Source: Desulfobacteraceae bacterium (GTDB lineage Bacteria; Desulfobacterota; Desulfobacteria; Desulfobacterales; Desulfobacteraceae). Taken from it: a DNA stretch of 64,000 bases. Both the position numbers and the translations under genes were made by a program. Each line of letters starts with the position of its first letter. Within the stretch, counting starts at the first letter, position 1. This document shows positions 27,362-36,271 of this stretch, piece after piece. The stretch is taken from contig JADGFI010000021.1 of NCBI GenBank assembly GCA_016743945.1, positions 26,835 to 90,834 of the forward strand. The letters run 5' to 3'. Below the pieces are notes generated by a model. The model was not told the origin of the DNA, searched no databases, and saw only the letters and a program-made list of their open reading frames with translations.

Positions 27362-29185
27362 ATGTCAGTTTTGTTTAATTTAAATCAAGTGTCAAAGTCC
27401 TATGGAGATGATACTCTTTTTACCGATCTCACCCTTGACTTTAAGGCAAAGGAACAATTGGGCCTCATCGGCATGAACGGCAGCGGTAAATCCACCTTGT
27501 TAAAGCTCATAAAAGGGCAGATAGCGCCCGACGAAGGACAATTAATTGTCCAGCAAAAGAATCATTTTGTTTATCTTGCCCAACAAGACAAATTTGATCC
27601 GGAAAAATCAATTGAGACCATTTTATACGATAGTCTGAACGAGGAACCCATTGACGACAAGGAACGACATAAAAGGGTAAACCAGGCCCTGGGTAAGGGT
27701 AAATTTGAAGATACCGCGCTTTTGGCAAAAAATCTGTCCGGTGGTTGGACAAAAAGACTGGCCATCACCCGGGCGCTTTGCATGAAGCCGGATTTACTCC
27801 TGCTGGACGAACCCACAAATCACCTGGATATTACCGGAATCCTCTGGCTGGAAAAAATACTCCAAACCGCTTCATTTTCCTTTATTGTGATCAGTCATGA
27901 CAGAACCTTCCTTGAAAATGTCTGTGCCAATATCATGGAAATTGGTAAATATTATCCCCAGGGATACTTTAAAATCCCGGGCCAATATATTAAATTTGAA
28001 CGGGAACGGGAGAAATTCCTGACGGCCCAGCAAAAAAAGCAAGCCTCCATGGCCAGCAAAATGCGAAGGGAAGAAGAATGGCTGCACCAGGGTGCCAAAG
28101 CCAGAAGTACCAAGGCAAAATTTCGAATTGACCAGGCGGAAAAACTTCGCACGGAGCTTTTGTCACTCAAAAACAGGAATCGACAGACAGTCAAAATGGA
28201 CATTGATTTTTCTGCGACCGGCAGACAAACCCGAAAATTGCTCCAGGTCCATAACCTGAAAAAAGGATTTCCGGGCCAGGCGACCCCCTTGTTTTCAAAC
28301 CTCACTTTTGAGCTGGGCCCGGGTTTTTGCCTTGGCGTGGTCGGAGAAAACGGCAGCGGTAAATCAACCTTGCTGTCCATCCTCAAAAAAAATATCGAAG
28401 CCGATGAGGGAACCGTTAAGTGGGCTGAAAACCTGAGAATTTCCATCTTTGATCAGAACAGGACCCAATTAAACCCAGAGATCCCTTTACGCGAGGCATT
28501 GAATCCTGCCGGCGGAGATTCGGTAAATTATAAAGGCCGGTCCGTCCATGTGGTCACCTGGGCAAAGCGGTTTTTATTCATGCCGGACCAATTGGACATG
28601 CCTATAAAAAGGCTTTCCGGCGGAGAAAAGGCCAGGATTATCCTTGCAAATCTCATGCTGGAACCCTGTGATATTCTCCTGCTGGATGAACCCACCAATG
28701 ATTTGGATATCCTTTCCCTGGAAGTATTGGAACAAAGCATCCAGGAGTTTCCCGGTGCCGTCATCATTGTCTCCCATGACCGGTATCTCATGGACAGGGT
28801 CTGCCATAAAATCCTTTACCTGGATCCCACTGCCGGTGCCCAGTTTTACAAGGATTTCAACCAGATCATGACCCGCCGCAAGGCCATCGCGGAAACGATT
28901 AAAAAATCCCCTCAAACAAGTGTTCCGAAAAAAAACACCCCAAGGGAAAAGTCCCGCTTTTCCTATAAAGATAAATATGAACTTGAACATATTGAACAAA
29001 CAATTCTTGAGGGGGAAGCCCTGGTCGAAAAACTCACCCAAAAGATTCAGGCGCCCGAGGTAATCCGAGACACAGCCCTGATGACAGATATCTGTTCCCA
29101 ACTGGAACGAGCGGAATCAACGGTTCAAGAACTCTATGCAAGATGGGAGATTTTGGAGGACAAAAAAGCCGACGCAAAAAAATAA
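27362..29185 (+). CDS. ABC-F family ATPase (Uup type)
   Basis: A 607-aa soluble protein with two ABC ATPase domains and no membrane segments. First domain: Walker A GMNGSGKST (37-45), signature LSGGWTKRL, Walker B LLDEPTNHLD. Second domain: GENGSGKST, LSGGEKARI, LLDEPTNDLD. The interdomain linker is charged, and the C-terminus from about residue 540 forms the coiled coil typical of Uup. ABC-F proteins bind the ribosomal E site to help stalled ribosomes; Uup is also linked to precise excision of transposons. The first signature is LSGGW rather than LSGGQ. It is convergent with rsmE (8-base gap). Confidence 0.93.
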   Translation: MSVLFNLNQVSKSYGDDTLFTDLTLDFKAKEQLGLIGMNGSGKSTLLKLIKGQIAPDEGQLIVQQKNHFVYLAQQDKFDPEKSIETILYDSLNEEPIDDKERHKRVNQALGKGKFEDTALLAKNLSGGWTKRLAITRALCMKPDLLLLDEPTNHLDITGILWLEKILQTASFSFIVISHDRTFLENVCANIMEIGKYYPQGYFKIPGQYIKFEREREKFLTAQQKKQASMASKMRREEEWLHQGAKARSTKAKFRIDQAEKLRTELLSLKNRNRQTVKMDIDFSATGRQTRKLLQVHNLKKGFPGQATPLFSNLTFELGPGFCLGVVGENGSGKSTLLSILKKNIEADEGTVKWAENLRISIFDQNRTQLNPEIPLREALNPAGGDSVNYKGRSVHVVTWAKRFLFMPDQLDMPIKRLSGGEKARIILANLMLEPCDILLLDEPTNDLDILSLEVLEQSIQEFPGAVIIVSHDRYLMDRVCHKILYLDPTAGAQFYKDFNQIMTRRKAIAETIKKSPQTSVPKKNTPREKSRFSYKDKYELEHIEQTILEGEALVEKLTQKIQAPEVIRDTALMTDICSQLERAESTVQELYARWEILEDKKADAKK

Positions 29186-29193
29186 CCCTGATT

Positions 29194-29904
29194 TCAAGTA
29201 AACAACCGTGAAATCAAATAGGTGGTTGCCGTTTCTACTTTTAAAATTCGTTGTCCAATACTCACAGTGTCAAATCCAGCCGCTTCAAGCGTCTTCACTT
29301 CAAGATCAATAAACCCGCCCTCGGGTCCGATCACAAGGGTTGTCCGTTCGTTGACACTGGTCGGACAAACAATAGCCGTTTTGGGATGGGCAGTGAGACA
29401 AAGGCTGTCTTGCCCAATGACGGGCAATTCTTCTCTTACAAATTTAGAAAAAAATCGTTTCTGATAAAGAGCCGGCATCATGGTGTCTTTTCCCTGTTCC
29501 AACCCCAGACGAAAATAGCGTTCAAGGCTCGCCCTTTCCAAAACCGGACTTTTCCAAAAACTTTTTTCAACCCGCCAGGAATTAACCAGATAGATTTCTT
29601 TTACCCCCAGACTAGTGACACTTTCCATGATACGTTTGAGCATCTTGGGCCGGGGCAGTGCCAGAACAAGGGTCAAGGGAAGCGGCTTTGGCGGCGCAGC
29701 ATCCAGCCTTACTTCCATTTCAAGGCAATCAGCGTTAAAAGAAGTGATGCAGGCGGTTCCCATCTTGCCGTTGACCACCCCACAAGACAGACGGGATCCG
29801 GTTTTGGCCTTGAGTACTCGTTTAATGTGATCAAACCTGCGACCGGATACAGCAGCCGTGTCAGGCCCGATAAAATCTTTTTCTTCTAACAATAAGAGAT
29901 TCAT
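29194..29904 (-). CDS. rsmE: 16S rRNA (uracil-1498-N3)-methyltransferase
   Basis: A 236-aa SPOUT-class enzyme that uses S-adenosylmethionine to make m3U1498 in the decoding region of 16S rRNA. An N-terminal PUA-like domain (HIKRVLKAKTGS near 26-37) is followed by the trefoil-knot domain with IGPEGGF (about 192-198) and the SIGQRILKVETA signature near the C-terminus. Length is typical. It lies 2 bases downstream of a large FAD/Fe-S oxidoreductase gene on the same strand. Confidence 0.94.
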   Translation of the reverse strand: MNLLLLEEKDFIGPDTAAVSGRRFDHIKRVLKAKTGSRLSCGVVNGKMGTACITSFNADCLEMEVRLDAAPPKPLPLTLVLALPRPKMLKRIMESVTSLGVKEIYLVNSWRVEKSFWKSPVLERASLERYFRLGLEQGKDTMMPALYQKRFFSKFVREELPVIGQDSLCLTAHPKTAIVCPTSVNERTTLVIGPEGGFIDLEVKTLEAAGFDTVSIGQRILKVETATTYLISRLFT

Positions 29905-29906
29905 GT

Positions 29907-32900
29907 TTAAAAGGGTATCACTTCACAGGATTTTACCAGTTCTTTAAAGGCGTTGGGCCAGTTTTCCCCTCCCGTTAAGAGGGCAAGTTCTTCTGCCAGG
30001 TGAACCGGGACAAGTTTTGGCTGCCTGCCAAGCCCCTGGATGCAGGAAGGGCAATTGGTCAGGATCTTTCTTTTTTGTTCCAGCCCTTTATTGTTATTGG
30101 TGGTGCTGTCGATGTTCGTTTGTTTTCTCAGGAACATGGAATGACTGATATCCGGCCGGGAGATGGAGAGGGTTCCGGCCTCGGAACAACAACCCGGAAC
30201 GCTTTGAACCTTTATTCCCTGACGGGCAAGCAAGGGGGCTGCCGACTCTTTTAAAGAGTCATGGCAAGGGACATGGTAAAGATAGGCGTCGTCGGATGAA
30301 ATAGCCGGGGTATTTTCCAGAATAAACCCTGAAATATCTTTTATATCACAGTCAAATACCGATGGTGCCCCAAGCTCTTCCAATGATTCCATACAAGTAC
30401 CGCAAGAAACTATGCAGGCATCAAATTCAAGATCATGGAACATATCCCGGATCTGGGTGAAAATGATGATATTTTCAAGAAATATTCTATCAAACCTCTT
30501 TTTTTGGGCATTGACCTTCAGGGGATATCCGCAGCATAAATAGGGGGGCGGTAAAACAACCCGATGGTTGTTTGACAACAACAAAAAAACAGAGGCCATG
30601 GATATCTTTGAAAACATACGTTCACTTCCGCATCCCGGGAAATAAAAGACCGTTGATGCTGCCTGGCCCGCAGGTTCCATAAGAATCGCCTGATTTTTAA
30701 GGGCCTTGGGCAAAAAAGACCTCAGGGTATGGAACCCGGATTTGGATACAGGGGTTTGCAGCAATTGAAAAGGCCTTGTTTCCCCCAGGGGCTTGATAAT
30801 TGAAAAGGGAGATGCTAGTTTAACCCCGGTTCTTTGAAGAAAACCGCCGGCCCCTAAAAGAGTTGTTCTTAACACCTTGTTCATGGTCTCATTTTTACTG
30901 GCCAAATATTTGAGGGTTACCCGGGTGGACAGGGGGGTATGTTTGAATTTCATATTTTTTAAAATTGCCCGGGCTTCAATGGCAATCTTCCCTGAATCAA
31001 TATTCACAGGACATTTTATCATACAGCGGTGACAGATGGTGCAATGGTCGGCTATTTCCTCCAGATTTTTGAGAATCTCAAACCCGGTGGACTGGGTTCG
31101 CTGGGTAATATAGAGCAATGCTTCGATAAGCGCCCCTATGGCCAGGTTTTTATTTCTCGGGTGGAAAAACATATTTTGACTAGGATAAAACACCGGACAA
31201 GTTGATTTACACTTACCGCAACGGACACAATTGGCAATACTCAAAGCAAGGTGGGACAAGGATCCATGCTTTAAAATCCTGGCTTCAAGTTCCAGCAGGT
31301 TAAAAGAAGGAGTAAACACCTTGTTGATGATATCAGGTTCAAATAGTTTTCCCGGATTCATGAGCCCCGTGGGGTCAATGATTTTTCGATAGTCATTAAA
31401 TTCATCAATGATCCGCTTGTCCAGGTACTTGAACTTGGTAACCCCGATGCCATGTTCCCCGGAAACGACTCCTTCTAGGGCAACCGCCCTTTCCATCACT
31501 TTATCCGCTGCCTGGTTGGCCCGTTTCATCATTTCCCGGTCATTGGATAAAACAGGAATATTCACATGAACATTGCCATCCCCTGCATGCATGTGGGTGG
31601 CAATCACAATCAACCGGGAACCGGTTGTCTTGTGTATGGTTTCGATATTTTCCAATAAAAGGGAATACCCCCGGAGATCTTCAACCACCTGGCTGTAAAA
31701 ATTTTTCGAATGGATGGCCGCTTCCAAGGCATCCCTGGAAGCAATTTCCAGTTTTTTCCGGGTATTATAGGCCAGATCCTTTAACCGACCCACTTTTTTA
31801 CCGAGCCATTCCGGATCTGACAGGGGAATGGCCCTGTCCAGATACGAGACAATATCTTGAATGATACAGGTCTGGTTGTATTTTTTTTCTTCCAGGTTGG
31901 CCTCATCAATGAACCGAACAAAGGCGGCCAATGAATCGATGGGCAGGACAATGTCTTCGTTGAGTTTAAAGGCATTGGTATGGGCTGCAATGGCCCCAAG
32001 TCGCTTCCTATCCTCCCAGAATCGTTTGGCTTCTGTTCGATCCTTGGCAATGGTAAGCCCGGTTTTGTCATAGGGGGCTAAAATTTTTTCCAGGGTTGCG
32101 ATACCCCTGTCAAGGGCCAGGGCGTCATTGGAAACCATATCAATGAGCAATACCGCCTTGAGCCGATCCCCAACCGATTGTTTGGTTTTGTAGCCAATGG
32201 CCTTGATATATTCTTCATCAAAATGTTCCAATGCCATAAGAGAGGGGGCCATAAGAGAGGGAGCCATGGAGGAGGATGTTTTATTGGACGACGCTCCATT
32301 GGCAAAGGTATTGGAGATGGCGGTAATCACCTGGCCGGCCTCGGTCATGTCATTGCCAAAAAATTCAATACATCCTGTTTTCTTAAATTTAAACGCAGGA
32401 TAGAGGATAAAGGTGGCCGATGTGATGATTCCGTCACACCCTTCTTTTTGGATACCCGGCAACCTGTTCAGGGTCTTGTTGGTAACATCCTTGCCCAGCC
32501 CCTTTTTTCGAACTTGTTCTCCGGTAAGATGAATGGTCGTAATTTTTTGACCCGTCTCATCTAAAATATTAAAAACAAGGGTATCTTCGGGAAGAATTTT
32601 TCTTAAGGGGTGATCCTGGCGTTCAACGGTATGAAAACTCCCGCTGGGCATGGTAATTTTATAGGCAAGCACATTGTCTATTGCCGTGCCAAACAGCACA
32701 GCAGTTTTCCCTCCGGCATTTTCAGCCAGATTCCCCCCAATGGTACTGGCCCAGGAAGAGGTGGGATCCGTGGCAAAAATAAGACCACAAGACTTTGCGG
32801 CATCCATTGCGTCCTGGGTGATGACCCCGGCTTCAACTTCCATGCTGGCGTAAGGTTGACCAAGGGAGTTTGTTGTATGTACAACTTCTGATATTCGGTT

Positions 32901-33548
32901 AAGTTTTTCCGTGTTAATCATCACACAGGTGGGTGAAAGCGGGGTGGCGCCTCCGGTCAATCCGGTGCCGGCTCCCCTGGGGATGATGTGAAATCCCAAT
33001 GCCTTGACCTTTTTGAGCAAAAGGGGCATCTGGTCTTCTCGATCAGGTCTCAGAATGGCAAGGGGTGAAAACCGCCGCCAGTCAGTTGCATCGGTGGCAT
33101 GGGCCGTGATGGTAAAGGGATCAAAATAAATATTTTTTTTCCCGATCACAGTTCCCAAGGTTTGCAAAATCCGTTGCTGGAGGGAAACGACCGACTTGAT
33201 TTGTTGGCAAAGATCTTTAAGGGCAGCCTTACAGGTTGCAAGAACCGAAAAAACAGCTTCATGGTCGGCATTCTCTTCAATGGTATTAAAATCATTTTCA
33301 AATTCTGAGAACAACCGTTTTCGCTGGAAAGGATGCTCCACCAATTCCTGGAATAAAAACGAATTTCTCTGGATAATAAACAGATCTCCCATGAATCTAT
33401 GGAGCAAGCGGGAGGATCTCCCTGTTCCTTTCTGGATTTCCAAGGAACGTATCTCTTCCAGGAAGGTAGATCCAAAAAGATGATCTATGATCTGGTCGTC
33501 GTCTGCTGAGGTGTAGTTATAAGGGATCTTTCTTTTTGGATCTATCAT
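29907..33548 (-). CDS. Giant FAD-linked and Fe-S oxidoreductase (D-lactate/2-hydroxyacid dehydrogenase-like)
   Basis: A 1213-aa fusion. An N-terminal region of the DUF3683 kind (1-150) is followed by a PCMH FAD-binding domain (about 160-395, RGAGTGLTGGATPLSP), an FAD-oxidase C-terminal domain (to about 735, with MHAGDGNVHVN), two 4Fe-4S motifs (CVRCGKCKSTC at 774-784 and CTICHRCMIKC at 836-846) and two CCG domains (CCGYP at 1005; a later PGCCSEAG). This combines in one chain what is often split as GlcD/GlcF or Dld/LldE. It should oxidise a 2-hydroxyacid and pass electrons through Fe-S centres; the substrate is not determined. A 15-bp duplication makes SMAPSLMAPSLMA at 427-439. It lies 18 bases after serA. 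Confidence 0.87.
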   Translation of the reverse strand: MIDPKRKIPYNYTSADDDQIIDHLFGSTFLEEIRSLEIQKGTGRSSRLLHRFMGDLFIIQRNSFLFQELVEHPFQRKRLFSEFENDFNTIEENADHEAVFSVLATCKAALKDLCQQIKSVVSLQQRILQTLGTVIGKKNIYFDPFTITAHATDATDWRRFSPLAILRPDREDQMPLLLKKVKALGFHIIPRGAGTGLTGGATPLSPTCVMINTEKLNRISEVVHTTNSLGQPYASMEVEAGVITQDAMDAAKSCGLIFATDPTSSWASTIGGNLAENAGGKTAVLFGTAIDNVLAYKITMPSGSFHTVERQDHPLRKILPEDTLVFNILDETGQKITTIHLTGEQVRKKGLGKDVTNKTLNRLPGIQKEGCDGIITSATFILYPAFKFKKTGCIEFFGNDMTEAGQVITAISNTFANGASSNKTSSSMAPSLMAPSLMALEHFDEEYIKAIGYKTKQSVGDRLKAVLLIDMVSNDALALDRGIATLEKILAPYDKTGLTIAKDRTEAKRFWEDRKRLGAIAAHTNAFKLNEDIVLPIDSLAAFVRFIDEANLEEKKYNQTCIIQDIVSYLDRAIPLSDPEWLGKKVGRLKDLAYNTRKKLEIASRDALEAAIHSKNFYSQVVEDLRGYSLLLENIETIHKTTGSRLIVIATHMHAGDGNVHVNIPVLSNDREMMKRANQAADKVMERAVALEGVVSGEHGIGVTKFKYLDKRIIDEFNDYRKIIDPTGLMNPGKLFEPDIINKVFTPSFNLLELEARILKHGSLSHLALSIANCVRCGKCKSTCPVFYPSQNMFFHPRNKNLAIGALIEALLYITQRTQSTGFEILKNLEEIADHCTICHRCMIKCPVNIDSGKIAIEARAILKNMKFKHTPLSTRVTLKYLASKNETMNKVLRTTLLGAGGFLQRTGVKLASPFSIIKPLGETRPFQLLQTPVSKSGFHTLRSFLPKALKNQAILMEPAGQAASTVFYFPGCGSERMFSKISMASVFLLLSNNHRVVLPPPYLCCGYPLKVNAQKKRFDRIFLENIIIFTQIRDMFHDLEFDACIVSCGTCMESLEELGAPSVFDCDIKDISGFILENTPAISSDDAYLYHVPCHDSLKESAAPLLARQGIKVQSVPGCCSEAGTLSISRPDISHSMFLRKQTNIDSTTNNNKGLEQKRKILTNCPSCIQGLGRQPKLVPVHLAEELALLTGGENWPNAFKELVKSCEVIPF
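32234..32263. repeat. 15-bp tandem duplication inside the FAD/Fe-S oxidoreductase gene
   Basis: Two 15-base copies (CCATAAGAGAGGGGG and CCATAAGAGAGGGAG), followed by a diverged third half-copy, encode the repeated MAPSL segment. One base differs between the copies. It keeps frame and lies in a poorly conserved linker. Confidence 0.85.
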
Positions 33549-33566
33549 TTCTAAATTTACAAAATC

Positions 33567-35147
33567 CTACAATTCAAAGGTTGTCATATGAATGACAAGG
33601 CCAAGGTCTATAATTTCCTGTACCACCGTTGGCGGGACAGGGGTGTCGGTCCGAAGGAAAATGATATTTCTCTGGCCGTCTTCCTCCCGGCCCACCATCA
33701 TCCTTGAAATATTGATATTGTGTTTGCCCAGGCAGACGCCTATGGAACCTATGGAACCTGGTTTGTCCACATTGTGAATCAGTCCCAGATGTCCTTCCGG
33801 AATAACTTCCAGTCGAAATTTATTGATCCTGACAATTCTGGCGTCATCCTTTCCGAAGATGGTCCCTTCCACAATATTGGACGCGTCATCGGTCACAACC
33901 GTCATCCGGATCAGGTGCAAAAAATTGCCGGCCTCCCGGGAGGTGGATTCCGTAATTTTTATTCCCATTTCATTGGCAAAGGAGATGGCATTGACCGAAT
34001 TGACTTCATATTTGGCAAATTCTGACAGGAGTCCCCGGATGGCATTAATGGTAACAGGTTTCAAATCCAGGTCTGGAAATTTTCCGATATATTCAATGTC
34101 CACCTGTTTGATACCGCCCTTGGTGACCTGGGCCTGAAGCTTGCCCATTTTATCCGCCAGATACAAAAAGGGGCGCAATTGTTTGAGAATTTCTCCGGTA
34201 ACAGAGGGCACGTTCACGGCATTGATCACAGTATCTTCCAGAAGATAGGCAATGATCTGGTTGGCAGCGGCCACGGCCACATTGGTCTGGGCCTCCTGGG
34301 TGGAGGCCCCCAGATGGGGAGTGGCAATCACCTCCTCCAGTGTCAGCAGCGGGTTCTCTCCCGGGGGTTCCGTGGAAAAAACGTCCAGGGCAGCGCCGGC
34401 CACCTTTCCCGATAGTATGGCATCATAAAGAGCGGTTTCATTGATAATACCGCCCCGGGCACAATTGATCACCATCACTCCGTCCTTCATTTTTTCAAAA
34501 GCTTCGGCATCCAGCAAATCAATGGTGGCATCCATTTTCGGCACATGGATGGTGATATAGTCGGCACGCTGATACAATTGATCCAGGGTGACATATTCAA
34601 AGCCCGCTTTTTCAATATGGTCAGAAGAAATATTGGGGTCATAGACAATCACCTTCATTTTCAGGCCCTTGCCAAGGGTTGCGACAATGGAACCGATATT
34701 ACCAAAACCTACCACCCCAAGGGTTTTATTAGAAATTTCACGCCCCTGAAGAAGCTTTTTATCCCATTTGCCCGCCTTCAACGAAGCCGTCCCCCGGGGG
34801 ATATTCCGGGTGAGGGCCATCATCATGGCAATGGCATGCTCTGCCGTGGTGACGGTATTGCCGCCGGGGGTATTCATTATTGCCACCCCTCGTTTGGTGG
34901 CTTCGTCAATATCCACATTGTCCAGGCCGATACCGGCTCTTGCCACCACCTTTAGATTAACGGCGGCCTCAAGGAGTTCCTTTGTTACTTTTGTGGAACT
35001 TCGAACAGCCAGGGCATCATACTTGCCGATGATGGTGAGCAGTTCTTCCGGGGACAGTCCGGTATTGACATCCACCTCTATCCGGTCATTATTTCTAAAA
35101 ATATCAATGCCTGCCTCGTCCATTTTGTCACTGACAAGCACCTTCAT
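33567..35147 (-). CDS. serA: D-3-phosphoglycerate dehydrogenase
   Basis: First enzyme of serine synthesis, oxidising 3-phosphoglycerate with NAD+. The 526-aa chain is the long form: substrate/NAD domains with GFGNIG at 147-152 and the catalytic set Arg231, Glu260, His278 (ATPHLGAST), an intervening domain (about 315-445), and a C-terminal ACT domain (about 453-526) that senses serine. Its ATG shares one base with the serC stop (TAATG), so the two serine genes are translationally coupled. Confidence 0.97.
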   Translation of the reverse strand: MKVLVSDKMDEAGIDIFRNNDRIEVDVNTGLSPEELLTIIGKYDALAVRSSTKVTKELLEAAVNLKVVARAGIGLDNVDIDEATKRGVAIMNTPGGNTVTTAEHAIAMMMALTRNIPRGTASLKAGKWDKKLLQGREISNKTLGVVGFGNIGSIVATLGKGLKMKVIVYDPNISSDHIEKAGFEYVTLDQLYQRADYITIHVPKMDATIDLLDAEAFEKMKDGVMVINCARGGIINETALYDAILSGKVAGAALDVFSTEPPGENPLLTLEEVIATPHLGASTQEAQTNVAVAAANQIIAYLLEDTVINAVNVPSVTGEILKQLRPFLYLADKMGKLQAQVTKGGIKQVDIEYIGKFPDLDLKPVTINAIRGLLSEFAKYEVNSVNAISFANEMGIKITESTSREAGNFLHLIRMTVVTDDASNIVEGTIFGKDDARIVRINKFRLEVIPEGHLGLIHNVDKPGSIGSIGVCLGKHNINISRMMVGREEDGQRNIIFLRTDTPVPPTVVQEIIDLGLVIHMTTFEL

Positions 35148-36235
35148 TATTTGTTCTCCTTTTCAAAGGACTCCATGAATTCAACCAGGGCGTACATGCT
35201 TTCCATGGAGGCGGCATTGTAAATGGAAGCCCGGCATCCCCCAACCGACCGATGGCCCTTAAGCCCCCCAAGTCCGTGCTGATTCGCCCTTTCGACAAAG
35301 TCTCGCTCAAGGTCTTCGCTGGGCAGACGAAAGGTGACGTTCATCAGGGACCGGGAATATTTTTCCGCCGTGGTGGTGTAAAAAGAGCTGGCATCAATCG
35401 CGTCATAAAGGACATCGGCCTTTTTAATATTGTGTTCTTCCATTTTTTCAATACCGCCCATTTCCTCTTCAATCCATTTAAGAACAAGGTCTATGGTGTA
35501 AATACCAAAACAGGGCGGGGTATTGTACATGGAATTTTTAGTGGAATAGGTGGAATACTTGAGCATGGTCGGCAGATTCTCATTGCCTGAATCCACAAGA
35601 TCTTTGCGGATGATCACCATACAGGTGCCCGACGGCCCCAGATTTTTCTGGGCACCGGCATAGATTAGCCCGAATTTTTCCATGGGAAGGGGTCTTGAAA
35701 AAATATCCGATGACATATCCGCAACGATGGGAATCCCCTTTGTATCGGGAAATTCATAGAACTGGGTGCCCTTGATGGTATTATTGGAGGTCAGGTGAAC
35801 AAATTTTGAAGAGGGGTTAAAGGCAATATTTTGGGGAATATAGGAAAAATTCTTGTCCTCGGACGAGGCAACCACATGGACGGATTTTCCCATTTTTTGG
35901 GCTTCGGCAATGGCCTTTGTGGACCAGGTACCGGTATTAATATAATCAGCAGCGTCATCCGGGGCGAGCAGGTTCATGGGAATCATGGCAAACTGCAGGG
36001 AAGCCCCTCCCTGGACGAACAAAACATGAAATCGATCATCCAGCTTTAAGAGTCGTTTTACCCGCTCCACGGCATCATTTATAACCTCATCAAAATAGGA
36101 GGATCTGTGACTGATTTCGGTAATTGACATGCCTGAATTTTTAAAGTTCAAGAAAGATGCCTGAATCTCTTCCAGAACAGAAAGCGGCAGGGCAGCAGGA
36201 CCAGCATTGAAATTGTAAATTCTTTGATCTGTCAT
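35147..36235 (-). CDS. serC: Phosphoserine aminotransferase
   Basis: PLP-dependent class V aminotransferase making O-phosphoserine from 3-phosphohydroxypyruvate and glutamate. 362 aa, usual length. The PLP lysine is Lys197 in YAGAQKNLGPSG, and the N-terminal NFNAGPAALP and C-terminal GLKGHRSVGGCRASIYNA segments are characteristic. First gene of the serC-serA pair; GGGGA precedes the ATG. Phosphoserine phosphatase is not in the window. Confidence 0.97.
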   Translation of the reverse strand: MTDQRIYNFNAGPAALPLSVLEEIQASFLNFKNSGMSITEISHRSSYFDEVINDAVERVKRLLKLDDRFHVLFVQGGASLQFAMIPMNLLAPDDAADYINTGTWSTKAIAEAQKMGKSVHVVASSEDKNFSYIPQNIAFNPSSKFVHLTSNNTIKGTQFYEFPDTKGIPIVADMSSDIFSRPLPMEKFGLIYAGAQKNLGPSGTCMVIIRKDLVDSGNENLPTMLKYSTYSTKNSMYNTPPCFGIYTIDLVLKWIEEEMGGIEKMEEHNIKKADVLYDAIDASSFYTTTAEKYSRSLMNVTFRLPSEDLERDFVERANQHGLGGLKGHRSVGGCRASIYNAASMESMYALVEFMESFEKENK

Positions 36236-36271
36236 CGTTATTTCCCCTTTTTAATAATTAAGCATGATGAA

